DNA of 64,000 nt, from NCBI RefSeq assembly GCF_018728565.1, contig NZ_JACSOI010000001.1, forward strand, positions 1 through 64,000, written 5' to 3'. Within the stretch, counting starts at the first letter, position 1; every line of letters begins with the position of its first letter. Origin of the DNA: Zobellia russellii. GTDB lineage: Bacteria; Bacteroidota; Bacteroidia; Flavobacteriales; Flavobacteriaceae. Below are positions 43,318 to 51,353 of this stretch, piece after piece. Below the pieces are notes generated by a model. The model worked only from the letters and a program-made list of their open reading frames with translations. It was not told the origin of the DNA and searched no databases. Both the position numbers and the translations under genes were made by a program.

Positions 43318-44198
43318 TGGGACAGTTTAAAACAACTCCGGTAGAACGCGTAGAAAACATCTCAAAAGCGGACTTCATTGAAAACTACTACAAGCCACAA
43401 AAGCCGGTTTTAATTACCGGGCTTACCAAAGATTGGCCTGCCTATACCAAATGGAAGTTAGATTATATTCAAGAGCGTGCCGGAGACCAAATTGTGCCCT
43501 TGTACAACAATGAACCGGCAAAGGATAAAGAAAGTGTTTATGCGCCCAAAAAGGAAATGAAGTTAAGCGAGTACATTGAAATCCTAAAAACCGAACCCAC
43601 GGATCTACGGATTTTCTTTTACAACATCCTAAAGGAAATGCCCGAATTGCTCAAAGACTTTGAATACCCGGATATTGGCCTTAAATTCTTTAAAAAATTA
43701 CCGGCACTCTTCTTTGGTGGTGGCAAGTCTAAAGTATTTATGCATTATGATATTGATTTACCGGACAGTATGCATTTTCATTTTGACGGGGACAAAGTGG
43801 TAAACCTCTTCTCTCCCGAACAAACAAAATACCTGTACAAAGTGCCTTTTTCCATTCATAATATTGAAGATATAGACATGGATCATCCGGATTTTGAGAA
43901 ATACCCGGCCTTACAGTATGCCCAATGTATTCGTGCCGAAATGAAACACGGAGATGCCCTCTATATGCCCAGTGGCTATTGGCATAGCATACGCTATTTA
44001 AACGGTGGTTTTTCTATGACGCTACGTGCCTTACCTAGGCACCCGGGGCGTTTTGCCAACATGCTCTACAATGTTATGATTATGCGCCACATAGATAACA
44101 TAACCCGCAAATACCGCGGACAAAAATGGTTGGATTATAAAGACCGATGGGCAAAAAAACGGACAGAAAAAAACTTGAAAACCATAAAAAATAGTTGA
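43317..44198 (+). CDS. JmjC/cupin-8 family 2-oxoglutarate oxygenase-like protein
   Basis: A 293-residue cupin-like protein with an intact iron triad: His143-Tyr-Asp145 (MHYDID) and His223 (SGYWHSI), in the arrangement of FIH-type hydroxylases; NLFSPEQ follows the first pair as in that family. Starts one base inside the stop of the CrtI-like gene. A hydroxylase in this position could modify the resorcinol or polyene, or hydroxylate a partner protein. The metal ligands are visible, the substrate is not. Confidence 0.88.
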   Translation: MGQFKTTPVERVENISKADFIENYYKPQKPVLITGLTKDWPAYTKWKLDYIQERAGDQIVPLYNNEPAKDKESVYAPKKEMKLSEYIEILKTEPTDLRIFFYNILKEMPELLKDFEYPDIGLKFFKKLPALFFGGGKSKVFMHYDIDLPDSMHFHFDGDKVVNLFSPEQTKYLYKVPFSIHNIEDIDMDHPDFEKYPALQYAQCIRAEMKHGDALYMPSGYWHSIRYLNGGFSMTLRALPRHPGRFANMLYNVMIMRHIDNITRKYRGQKWLDYKDRWAKKRTEKNLKTIKNS

Positions 44199-44252
44199 GG
44201 CGGCGTACTTTTACCTCTTAAGTGTTCCTATTAGCTTTTACCGATTGATGTA

Positions 44253-45929
44253 ATGCCGAAAAAAATAGCACCCAAAATATACGTTCTTCTGGTCCTGGGC
44301 CTTCTTTTGGGGTCCTGCGGTGTTTCTAAATCACTAAAAGACTTGCCCAACATAAGCCAATACGAAGCAAATGTAACGGAACGGCAGCAACTTACAGATT
44401 CAACATATCTACTGGGTACTAATTTTTTGACCAAGAACCAACAGGGGCTTTATGAACTTTATGTCTCCGGAAATCCTTATGAACTGGGGCTTAAAACAGG
44501 AAATCTTACCCAAGAGCTTTTTCAGGAACAGGAACGTGTGTTCATTGAAAAAATAGACGACCTCGTACCCAAAAAAGGAAAACAGAAACTGCTCCGGAAA
44601 TTCTTGGCTTGGTTCAACCGAAAAATGTACAAGCATGTAGATGAGCAGTACAAGGCAGAAATTTATGGCATTTCTCAATATGCCTCCAAAGACTATGACC
44701 GTATAGCGGCACCATACCCACGCGTCATGTACTTTCATGGAGCGCATGACATTGGCCATGCCCTGCAAGACCTTGCATTGGTAGGTTGTTCCTCCTTTGC
44801 TGCTTGGGGAGACCATACTGCGGACGGCAAACTTTTAATAGGCAGGAACTTTGATTTTTATGCGGGAGATGATTTTGCCAAGAACAAAATCATTGCTTTT
44901 GTAGCCCCGGATGAAGGCCACAAATTCATGTCCGTTACCTGGGCAGGTATGGTGGGCGTAGTCTCTGGCATGAACGACCAAGGACTAACGGTAACCATCA
45001 ATGCCGGAAAATCTAAATTCCCCCTAGTGGCCAAGACTCCCATTTCATTGGTAACACGGGAAATTCTACAATATGCCTCAACTATTGAGGAAGCGATAGC
45101 CATTGCACGAAAGCGCGAAGTCTTTGTTTCCGAATCTATTTTTGTGGGAAGTGCCAAAGATAAAAAAGCCGCTCTTATTGAGGTTTCGCCGCATAACTTT
45201 GGAGTTTACGAAGTAGAAAACGGGAACCAACTGGTTTGCTCCAATCACTTTCAAAGTGAGGCATACGCCGATGATAAAAAGAACCGTAAACACATATTTG
45301 AAAGCCATTCCCAATACCGTTATGAGCGAATGGAAGAACTTTTGGACGAAGCTCCCAAAGTTACCCCGGAGCTCGCGGTAGACATCCTAAGGAACAAAAA
45401 CGGACTGGATAACAAACGTATCGGGTACGGGAATGAAAAGGCGCTCAACCAAATGTTGGCGCACCACGGTATTGTATTTCAACCGGAAGACCTTGTGGTT
45501 TGGGTTTCCAGCAACCCGTATCAATTGGGAGAATTTGTGGCTTATGACCTAAACGAGGTCTTTAAAAATGCCGACCAAAACTCTGGGGCCAAACCTATTT
45601 CTTTATCGGATAAAAATATAGCTCCAGACCCTTTTCTGCGTACTTTGGCCTATCGTCATTATGAGCGCTATAGAGATTTAAACCGAGAAATAACCGCTGC
45701 TATTGCTTCCGAAGAGAAAATTGAACCTGCAGTCCTGTCCGAATTTGTAGCCATAAATCCCGACTTTTGGGAGGTACATTTTCTTGTGGGACAGTACCAC
45801 TATGAAGAAAAGAACTATCAAGAAGCGCTCAAAGCTTTTGAGACGGCACGCTCCAAAGAGATAACCACAGTACCCGATACGGAAGTCCTAGACAAGTACA
45901 TTAAAAAAACCAAAAGGAAGCTCAAATAA
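44253..45929 (+). CDS. C45-family autoproteolytic acyltransferase-like lipoprotein
   Basis: A 558-residue protein with a lipoprotein signal (LLLGSC, Cys22) and an NTN-hydrolase domain of the C45/acyl-CoA:6-APA acyltransferase group. LVGCSSFAAWG places Cys179 as the nucleophile exposed by self-cleavage, followed by DGKLLIGRNFDF, which is typical of the family. The C-terminal 100 residues (EVHFLVGQYHYEEKNYQEAL) contain a TPR-like pair. It would act on the periplasmic face or outer membrane; an acyl transfer to the resorcinol is possible. It is the next-to-last gene of the cluster and abuts the ligase gene (1 bp overlap). Confidence 0.88.
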   Translation: MPKKIAPKIYVLLVLGLLLGSCGVSKSLKDLPNISQYEANVTERQQLTDSTYLLGTNFLTKNQQGLYELYVSGNPYELGLKTGNLTQELFQEQERVFIEKIDDLVPKKGKQKLLRKFLAWFNRKMYKHVDEQYKAEIYGISQYASKDYDRIAAPYPRVMYFHGAHDIGHALQDLALVGCSSFAAWGDHTADGKLLIGRNFDFYAGDDFAKNKIIAFVAPDEGHKFMSVTWAGMVGVVSGMNDQGLTVTINAGKSKFPLVAKTPISLVTREILQYASTIEEAIAIARKREVFVSESIFVGSAKDKKAALIEVSPHNFGVYEVENGNQLVCSNHFQSEAYADDKKNRKHIFESHSQYRYERMEELLDEAPKVTPELAVDILRNKNGLDNKRIGYGNEKALNQMLAHHGIVFQPEDLVVWVSSNPYQLGEFVAYDLNEVFKNADQNSGAKPISLSDKNIAPDPFLRTLAYRHYERYRDLNREITAAIASEEKIEPAVLSEFVAINPDFWEVHFLVGQYHYEEKNYQEALKAFETARSKEITTVPDTEVLDKYIKKTKRKLK

Positions 45930-47218
45930 TGATTCCAGAAATAGAAAAAGCATCCATCCCGGAAATCAAGGCGTTTCAAGAAGAAAAGCTAAAAGAACTC
46001 GTAGGTTACGTAAGCGAGAAGTCGCCTTACTACAGACGTCTTTTTCGTCAATATAAAATACATCCAACGGACATTAATACACTTGAGGACTTGGCCAGAC
46101 TGCCTGTAACCACCAAGGAGCAATTACAGCAACATAACAATGATTTTCTTTGCGTGCCCAAATCGCAGATTATAGATTTTGTGACCACATCGGGCACTTT
46201 GGGCGACCCTGTAATTTTAGGCCAGACCGATAAGGATTTAGACCGCTTGGCGCATAACGAAGCCATTTCTTTGTCCTGTTCGGGAGTGGGTGAAGATGAT
46301 ATTATACAAATGACCACTACTATGGACCGCCGTTTTATGGCCGGTCTTGCCTATTTTCTAGGAGTGAGAAAATTGGGAGCAGGTATTATTCGTGTGGGTG
46401 CGGGTATTCCGGAATTGCAATGGGACACCATCCTGAAATTCCAACCAACCTATCTAATTGTGGTGCCTTCGTTTTTGTTGAAATTGATTCAATATGCCGA
46501 AAATCATGGGATAGATATTAACGCTTCTGGTGTAAAAGGTGCCATTTGCATTGGCGAATCTTTGCGAAACCAAGATTTTTCATTGAACGTCCTTGCCCAA
46601 AAAATTAAGGAAAAATGGAATATTGAACTGTATTCCACCTACGCTTCCACTGAAATGAGCACCGCCTTTGCCGAATGCTCGGAGCAGCAAGGAGGGCATC
46701 ATCATCCCGAGCTTATCATTGCGGAAATTTTAGATGAGAACGACCAGCCCGTTGCCCATGGGAAAGAAGGAGAGCTCACCATTACCACTTTGGGTGTAGA
46801 AGCCATGCCTTTACTTCGTTTTAAGACCGGAGATATTGTGGTTGCGCATACCTCACCCTGTGCTTGTGGCAGGAACACCATGCGTTTAGGACCTGTGGTT
46901 GGCCGAAAAAAACAAATGATAAAGTACAAGGGCACTACCCTCTACCCGCCTGCAATGGACAATCTTTTGAACGATTTTGAGGAAGTGGACGGTTACGTGT
47001 TCGAGATATATCATAATGATATTGGTACGGATGAAATCCTGATAAAGATAGCTTCTTCCTCGGCAGACCATAAATTGATGCAGGCCATTAAGGACCATTT
47101 TAGGTCCAAGTTGCGGGTTTCCCCAAATATTGAAATCTGTCCTAACGAGGAAATCCAGAAACTACGGATGTCCAAACTGGGTAGGAAACCTATTAGCGTG
47201 ATTGATAAGAGGCAGTAG
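45929..47218 (+). CDS. PaaK-like adenylate-forming ligase
   Basis: A 429-residue ANL-family enzyme of the phenylacetate-CoA ligase type: TTSGTLGDPV (P-loop), YSTYASTEMSTAFAECSEQ (adenine-binding region), LLRFKTGDI and a Cys-rich SPCACGRN segment followed by GRKKQMIKYKG. It probably activates 4-coumarate, the tyrosine ammonia-lyase product, and loads it onto CoA or ACP to start the polyene; APE clusters also encode an acyl ligase. Last gene of the cluster. Confidence 0.92.
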   Translation: MIPEIEKASIPEIKAFQEEKLKELVGYVSEKSPYYRRLFRQYKIHPTDINTLEDLARLPVTTKEQLQQHNNDFLCVPKSQIIDFVTTSGTLGDPVILGQTDKDLDRLAHNEAISLSCSGVGEDDIIQMTTTMDRRFMAGLAYFLGVRKLGAGIIRVGAGIPELQWDTILKFQPTYLIVVPSFLLKLIQYAENHGIDINASGVKGAICIGESLRNQDFSLNVLAQKIKEKWNIELYSTYASTEMSTAFAECSEQQGGHHHPELIIAEILDENDQPVAHGKEGELTITTLGVEAMPLLRFKTGDIVVAHTSPCACGRNTMRLGPVVGRKKQMIKYKGTTLYPPAMDNLLNDFEEVDGYVFEIYHNDIGTDEILIKIASSSADHKLMQAIKDHFRSKLRVSPNIEICPNEEIQKLRMSKLGRKPISVIDKRQ

Positions 47219-47223
47219 CACCT

Positions 47224-47247
47224 GGCTTCGTCTGCGCTCAGCCATAC
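47224..47247 (+). repeat. GIY-YIG-flanking repeat, copy A
   Basis: GGCTTCGTCTGCGCTCAGCC followed by ATAC. It agrees at 20 of 24 positions with the reverse complement of copy C (47665-47688) on the other side of the GIY-YIG gene. It lies 6 bp after the last flexirubin gene. Confidence 0.7.
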
Positions 47248-47276
47248 GGTGCTAATAAACAAAAGCTATTTTCAGG

Positions 47277-47298
47277 CTGTACTCAGCCATACTGTGCT
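47277..47298 (+). repeat. GIY-YIG-flanking repeat, copy B
   Basis: CTGTACTCAGCCATAC then TGTGCT, a direct repeat of 47232-47253 with three mismatches. Together with copy A it forms a tandem pair between the flexirubin cluster and the GIY-YIG stop codon. Confidence 0.65.
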
Positions 47299-47319
47299 GC
47301 TGACATTGCGAATCTCGCC

Positions 47320-47634
47320 CTACTCTGGTTTATACTTTGAATGCGAGTAATTCCGGCATTCAGAAAGAATTTGAAGCGTTTTGAACTTACCGTTCATTAA
47401 TGCTATTTTCTTAGCACGAGACCAGCCTTTTAACTGTTTCTCAATCTGAAGCGCTTGATATGCTTTTGTGAATTGTAAGTGATATAGTAACCTCACCGAT
47501 AGTCTTTTATTCGTATAGGCATTCTCGTAAAATCCCGTTTGGTGTTCTTCTAACCTTCTCTCAACGTTATTGGTGAAACCTACATAGAAACTTTTATCGG
47601 CACATTCTAAGATGTAAACATAGTATGGTCCCAT
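47320..47634 (-). CDS. Small GIY-YIG endonuclease
   Basis: A 104-residue stand-alone GIY-YIG domain: YYVYILECADKSFYVGFT carries the two half-motifs (Y-V-Y and Y-V-G), followed by the catalytic Arg in NVERRLEEH and a Lys/Arg-rich region (KQLKGWSRAKKIALMNG) with the Glu in IEKQL. These are distant UvrC-like nucleases, often many per genome in Bacteroidota. Start at ATG 47634 because it immediately precedes the fold; upstream in-frame starts would translate repeat C. The gene is bracketed by inverted repeats, which suggests a small mobile or repeat-associated unit. Confidence 0.85.
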   Translation of the reverse strand: MGPYYVYILECADKSFYVGFTNNVERRLEEHQTGFYENAYTNKRLSVRLLYHLQFTKAYQALQIEKQLKGWSRAKKIALMNGKFKTLQILSECRNYSHSKYKPE

Positions 47635-47664
47635 AAAATTTGCTTTTTGCATGTTCATGTAAAA

Positions 47665-47688
47665 TGCATGGCTGAGCACAGCCGAAGT
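47665..47688 (-). repeat. GIY-YIG-flanking repeat, copy C (inverted)
   Basis: On the minus strand this reads GACTTCGGCTGTGCTCAGCC then ATGC, the inverted counterpart of copy A. It lies 31 bp upstream of the nuclease start codon and 8 bp from the recQ stop, so the nuclease unit fits exactly into the gap between two unrelated genes. Confidence 0.7.
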
Positions 47689-47695
47689 CAGCATT

Positions 47696-49792
47696 TTACT
47701 TCCCGATCAGGTACAAGCCCATTTGAATTTTCCAGTAGGGCATTTTCTCCTCAAAATATTCAAAGAACACTTTTAGGCCTTCGGGCTGATCAAGTTTGGA
47801 CTGTGCTTTTTTAATGCTTGTGATTTCGTCTTTGGAAATAAACCGACTCAAATCTACATCTGCGCCTTCGGCATGTGCTTTTTGTAGGTGATTGTAAACG
47901 CTACCTTCCTGAATACCGCGTTGCATTGCTATTTCTTCCACCGAAAAACCATCTTTCAACATTTGAAACGAAAGCTGATGACTGGGATTCTTTTTCTTCT
48001 TCTTTACCGGTTGATTGAACGCCTTTATTTCCTTTAAAAATGGAGCGGCATACTTTTCCAATTTGGCCTGACCTACACCTGAAACTTCCATAAATTCCGT
48101 TTCGTTCTTAGGCAGCCTCTGTTCCATATCCTTTAAACTGGCATCGCTAAAAACTACGTAAGCCGGAACATTTTGCTCAGCTGCAATTTGTTGGCGCAAC
48201 ACCCGTAGCCGCTCGAACAATCCGGTTGCGGCCGTTTTGCTCTTGCTGGTTTTCTTGGCTTGCGATTTTTCTTTTTTCTCCAGAATAGCCAGCTGAATTT
48301 CCTTTCCCTCATATAGTACCTCTTTGGCGAGGGGCGTAAGAGAAAGACGGCCACCTTCCCTAAAATTAATGGAAAGCACCCCTTGATTCAGCAATTGAAT
48401 GATATACTGTTGTAAATCTTGCCAAGACACATCCTTGACGGCGCCATAGGTTTTGATATGTTGATACCCTTTCTCGACCACTTGGGCGTTCTGTGCCCCA
48501 CGAAGCACATCAACCAACATGCCCATGGCTTCCTTTTCCTTTAAACGCGCCACTCCGGAACAGATTTTTTGGGTGAGGACGGTAGCATCAAAATATTGGG
48601 GCGGACGGTTACAGATGTCGCAATTGCCACAATTCTGGGTCATGTGCTCCCCAAAATAATTGAGCAGGGCAATCCGGCGGCAGCTTAATGCTTCGGCAAA
48701 TTGCTGCATCCGCTCCAACTTGGCGTATTCCACATCTGCATTTTCGCTATTGGCGATAAACCTGCGAAGCTGGGCCACATCGGCAAAACTATAAAAAAGT
48801 AAAGCGTGGGCAGGTAGGCTATCCCTACCGCCACGGCCAATTTCCTGATAATAGCCCTCTACGTTCTTGGGCAGGTTGTAATGGATCACCCAACGCACGT
48901 TACTTTTATCTATACCCATACCAAAGGCAATCGTGGCCACGATTATGGGCACGCGATCGGTAATAAAATCTTCTTGTACCTTGCTCCGCTCTTCTGCGGG
49001 AAGTCCGGCATGGTAGGATTTGGCATTGAAACCGGATGCCAATAGCTTATCTGCAATGGTCTGCGTACTTTTTCGGCTAAGGCAATAGATGATTCCGCTT
49101 TCATTGGGCCGTTCTGCCAAAAACTCCAAAATCTGACCGATACGGTCTTGCGCCGGACGTACTTCCAATGAAATATTAGGACGATTGAAAGAGGCCAAAT
49201 GCCGCAACGCATGTGGAATACGCAACTGATCCAGGATATCGTCCTGAGTGGTTTTATCCGCAGTGGCCGTTAACGCAATTATAGGAACCTCTGGAAACCG
49301 CTGTTTTAAACCGCCCAATTGGGTATAGGCAGGCCTAAAATCATGCCCCCATGAAGAAATACAATGCGCTTCGTCTATGGCAAAGAGACTAATGGTTATT
49401 TCCGAAAGAATGTGTTGCAAGAGCCCCAAACTCTCCGGTGCCACGTATAATAATTTGAGCTCGCCCTTATACAATTGGGTTTCTACCGCTTCTCTTTTTT
49501 CCGCTTCCAGAGAACTATTAAAATAGGCCGCGGAAATACCATTTCCCGTTAAGGCATCTACCTGATCTTTCATTAAAGCGATCAGCGGAGAAATAACAAT
49601 AGCGGTACCGTTCATGGCCAAGGCCGGAAGTTGAAAGCAAAGCGATTTTCCGCCACCCGTTGGCATAATGGCCAAAACGTCTTTTTGGGCGAGCACATCG
49701 CTAATGATGTTCCATTGGTTGGGCCGAAACGAATCGTAACCAAAATTTGTTTTTAAAAGAGGAAGTAGTTCTTGTTCTGTAGTAAGCGCCAT
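47696..49792 (-). CDS. recQ: ATP-dependent DNA helicase RecQ
   Basis: A 698-residue RecQ: Walker [34 protein letters not shown] motif VI, the four-Cys zinc site ([12 protein letters not shown] ... CGNCDIC), an RQC winged helix, an HRDC domain ([14 protein letters not shown]) and a C-terminal helical tail. It unwinds recombination and replication intermediates. Start at ATG 49792 ([10 protein letters not shown]); a frame extension of nine residues is not part of the fold. Downstream of ssb on the same strand but separated by 111 bp holding a large hairpin. Confidence 0.97.
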   Translation of the reverse strand: MALTTEQELLPLLKTNFGYDSFRPNQWNIISDVLAQKDVLAIMPTGGGKSLCFQLPALAMNGTAIVISPLIALMKDQVDALTGNGISAAYFNSSLEAEKREAVETQLYKGELKLLYVAPESLGLLQHILSEITISLFAIDEAHCISSWGHDFRPAYTQLGGLKQRFPEVPIIALTATADKTTQDDILDQLRIPHALRHLASFNRPNISLEVRPAQDRIGQILEFLAERPNESGIIYCLSRKSTQTIADKLLASGFNAKSYHAGLPAEERSKVQEDFITDRVPIIVATIAFGMGIDKSNVRWVIHYNLPKNVEGYYQEIGRGGRDSLPAHALLFYSFADVAQLRRFIANSENADVEYAKLERMQQFAEALSCRRIALLNYFGEHMTQNCGNCDICNRPPQYFDATVLTQKICSGVARLKEKEAMGMLVDVLRGAQNAQVVEKGYQHIKTYGAVKDVSWQDLQQYIIQLLNQGVLSINFREGGRLSLTPLAKEVLYEGKEIQLAILEKKEKSQAKKTSKSKTAATGLFERLRVLRQQIAAEQNVPAYVVFSDASLKDMEQRLPKNETEFMEVSGVGQAKLEKYAAPFLKEIKAFNQPVKKKKKNPSHQLSFQMLKDGFSVEEIAMQRGIQEGSVYNHLQKAHAEGADVDLSRFISKDEITSIKKAQSKLDQPEGLKVFFEYFEEKMPYWKIQMGLYLIGK

Positions 49793-49832
49793 GAATAGTA
49801 TTGAAATTCTTGCCCGCAAAGGGCCGTTGCCA

Positions 49833-49887
49833 TAAACCGAGGCAAAACCAAAGTGTGCTATTACACAATTTGGTCCTGCCCGGTTTA
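49833..49887. other. 55-nt imperfect stem-loop between ssb and recQ
   Basis: TAAACCG (49833-49839) pairs with CGGTTTA (49881-49887), then GGCA/TGCC, ACCAAA/TTTGGT and TGTG/CACA pair in register around a six-base loop, with one bulge and small mismatches between segments. No T tract follows on the minus strand, so it is not a classical terminator. It could be an attenuator, an mRNA stabiliser or a folded single-strand DNA site. Confidence 0.6.
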
Positions 49888-49903
49888 CAAAGAACGGTAT
49901 ATT

Positions 49904-50236
49904 CTATTTACCCAACATTAAAAGTTCGTTACAACGTACCTCTGTAATGTATCGTTTTTCACCCTCTTTGGTCTCATAGGAGCGGTGGGTAAGCTTGCCC
50001 TCTACCGCTACCTGTTTTCCCTTGGTGAGATAATTTTCTACAATTTCTGCGGTCTTGCCCCAGGCCACTACATTGTGCCACTGGGTATCGTCTACCCGCT
50101 CTCCTTGTGCGTTTTTATAACTCTCTGTAGTAGCTATGGAAAATTTGGCCAGCTTATTACCATTATCCATGTTTACGATTTCCGGGTCCTGACCCAAGTT
50201 TCCTATCAACTGTACTTTGTTCTTTAAGGCGTTCAT
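49904..50236 (-). CDS. ssb: Single-stranded DNA-binding protein, short form
   Basis: A 110-residue SSB consisting only of the OB fold: VQLIGNLGQDPEI, FSIATTESYKN, TQWHNVVAWGKTAE and GKLTHRSYETKEGE. It ends at NELLMLGK, with no Gly/Pro linker or acidic DDDIPF-type tail that normally recruits RecQ, PriA and others. It is therefore probably an auxiliary SSB. It is placed next to recQ but lacks the usual RecQ-binding peptide. Confidence 0.93.
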   Translation of the reverse strand: MNALKNKVQLIGNLGQDPEIVNMDNGNKLAKFSIATTESYKNAQGERVDDTQWHNVVAWGKTAEIVENYLTKGKQVAVEGKLTHRSYETKEGEKRYITEVRCNELLMLGK

Positions 50237-50452
50237 TTTACTAATTTTTACGTTAAACAGTTCATACTATTGAACCACAATGATTCAACACTGCAAACAT
50301 AGAACGGGGTGCAAATTGTATTCGGTTACAAAACAATTGTTTTCGTTTGTAAACGTTTGAAAACGAATAAATGTACTGTAAGAAGACACTTCAACCATTG
50401 TAAACCTTTATAGTTTGATGGATTTAATTAAATTAGGTCTAAAATAGAGATA

Positions 50453-50468
50453 AAGCAACTAGTTGCTT
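50453..50468. other. Perfect 16-bp palindrome at the left edge of the cassette array
   Basis: AAGCAACTAGTTGCTT is its own reverse complement. It lies 11 bp left of the first cassette boundary (50479) and contains CAAC/GTTG arms like the cassette core sites. It may be a regulator site, or a remnant of a collapsed recombination site. Confidence 0.5.
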
Positions 50469-50497
50469 AATACAATTATTAGCTACAATATGAGAAA

Positions 50498-51193
50498 ATG
50501 AAGATAATTGAAATAAATACATTTATTGAGTATCACGAAGTGATTCAAGAATTCTCATCAGCTAATTATTTGTTTAGAGGTCAGCAAAATTTTGATTGGA
50601 AATTAATACCCAAAATTGGGCGTGATGATTTTGCTAAGACTGTACCTGCATATTTTAAAGAAGATTTCATACTCAGAGGTTGGCTTAGATATTCTGAGCA
50701 CTTAACAGTTAATAAACCTAAAGACACATGGGATGAATTAACACTTGCTCAACACCATGGATTAGCAACTCGGCTTCTAGATTGGACAAAAAATCCATTG
50801 GTTGCACTTTTTTTTGCTACTTGCGATTTTAAGGAAAACATCAATGGGTCAGTTTATATTATGGATTTCAATAATGAAACGTTAATGACTGATAAATTTG
50901 GCCCATTTGAAAGTGAAGTATCAGGTGTTTTTTATCCAAGAGGTCTTTCCGCTAGAGTAATTAACCAAAGAGGAGTTTTTAGCTTATCACATATACCTAA
51001 AATAAGTCTTGAAAAATTGTTGCCAAAATATGAGATTGTAAAACTCAAGATTTTAGGAAACTCAAAAAAAGAGCTTCAAAGACAATTAGAAGTATATGGA
51101 ATAAATGAATTCTCAATATATCAGGATTTAGATAATTTATCTAATTATTTAAATAGATTCATAATCAACAAAGAATTAGACATAATAGAATAA
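50498..51193 (+). CDS. FRG domain protein (cassette 1)
   Basis: A 231-residue protein with an FRG domain: NYLFRGQQNFDWKLIPKIGR at residues 24-43, then LAQHHGLATRLLDWTKNPLVALFFA, the second conserved block. FRG domains occur in bacterial accessory and presumed antiphage or toxin genes; biochemical function is not established. Codon use is AT-rich and unlike the pigment genes. It fills cassette 1, with start codon 19 bp after the left boundary and stop 5 bp before the right arm. Confidence 0.9.
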   Translation: MKIIEINTFIEYHEVIQEFSSANYLFRGQQNFDWKLIPKIGRDDFAKTVPAYFKEDFILRGWLRYSEHLTVNKPKDTWDELTLAQHHGLATRLLDWTKNPLVALFFATCDFKENINGSVYIMDFNNETLMTDKFGPFESEVSGVFYPRGLSARVINQRGVFSLSHIPKISLEKLLPKYEIVKLKILGNSKKELQRQLEVYGINEFSIYQDLDNLSNYLNRFIINKELDIIE

Positions 51194-51198
51194 AATAC

Positions 51199-51333
51199 TG
51201 TAGCTAACCATGTATAACCGCAATTACGGCGGATTCGACTACGTCCGAATCCACTCCCAATTGCTAAAGTCTGGGATAAGCCGAAAACAGTAACTTTAAT
51301 CCCGTAACTTCGGTTATACCTACCGTTAGGTGT
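51199..51333 (+). repeat. attC-like site 1
   Basis: Left core TGTAGCTAAC, spacer CAT, left arm GTATAACCG (51212-51220), a 90-nt middle with its own hairpin (GGATTCG/CGAATCC inside CAATT/AATTG), right arm CGGTTATAC (51311-51319), spacer CTACC, right core GTTAGGT (51325-51331, a perfect GTTRRRY). The arms are 9/9 complementary and the spacers unequal (3 and 5 nt). Order and polarity are those of an attC site of about 130 bp. Confidence 0.75.
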
Positions 51334-51353
51334 AAGCTACACTTCTATCCTAA

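Noticed and set aside
47224-47688. Insertion sequence with transposase
   Set aside because: The enclosed protein is a GIY-YIG nuclease, not a DDE or HUH transposase, and no target-site duplication could be identified.
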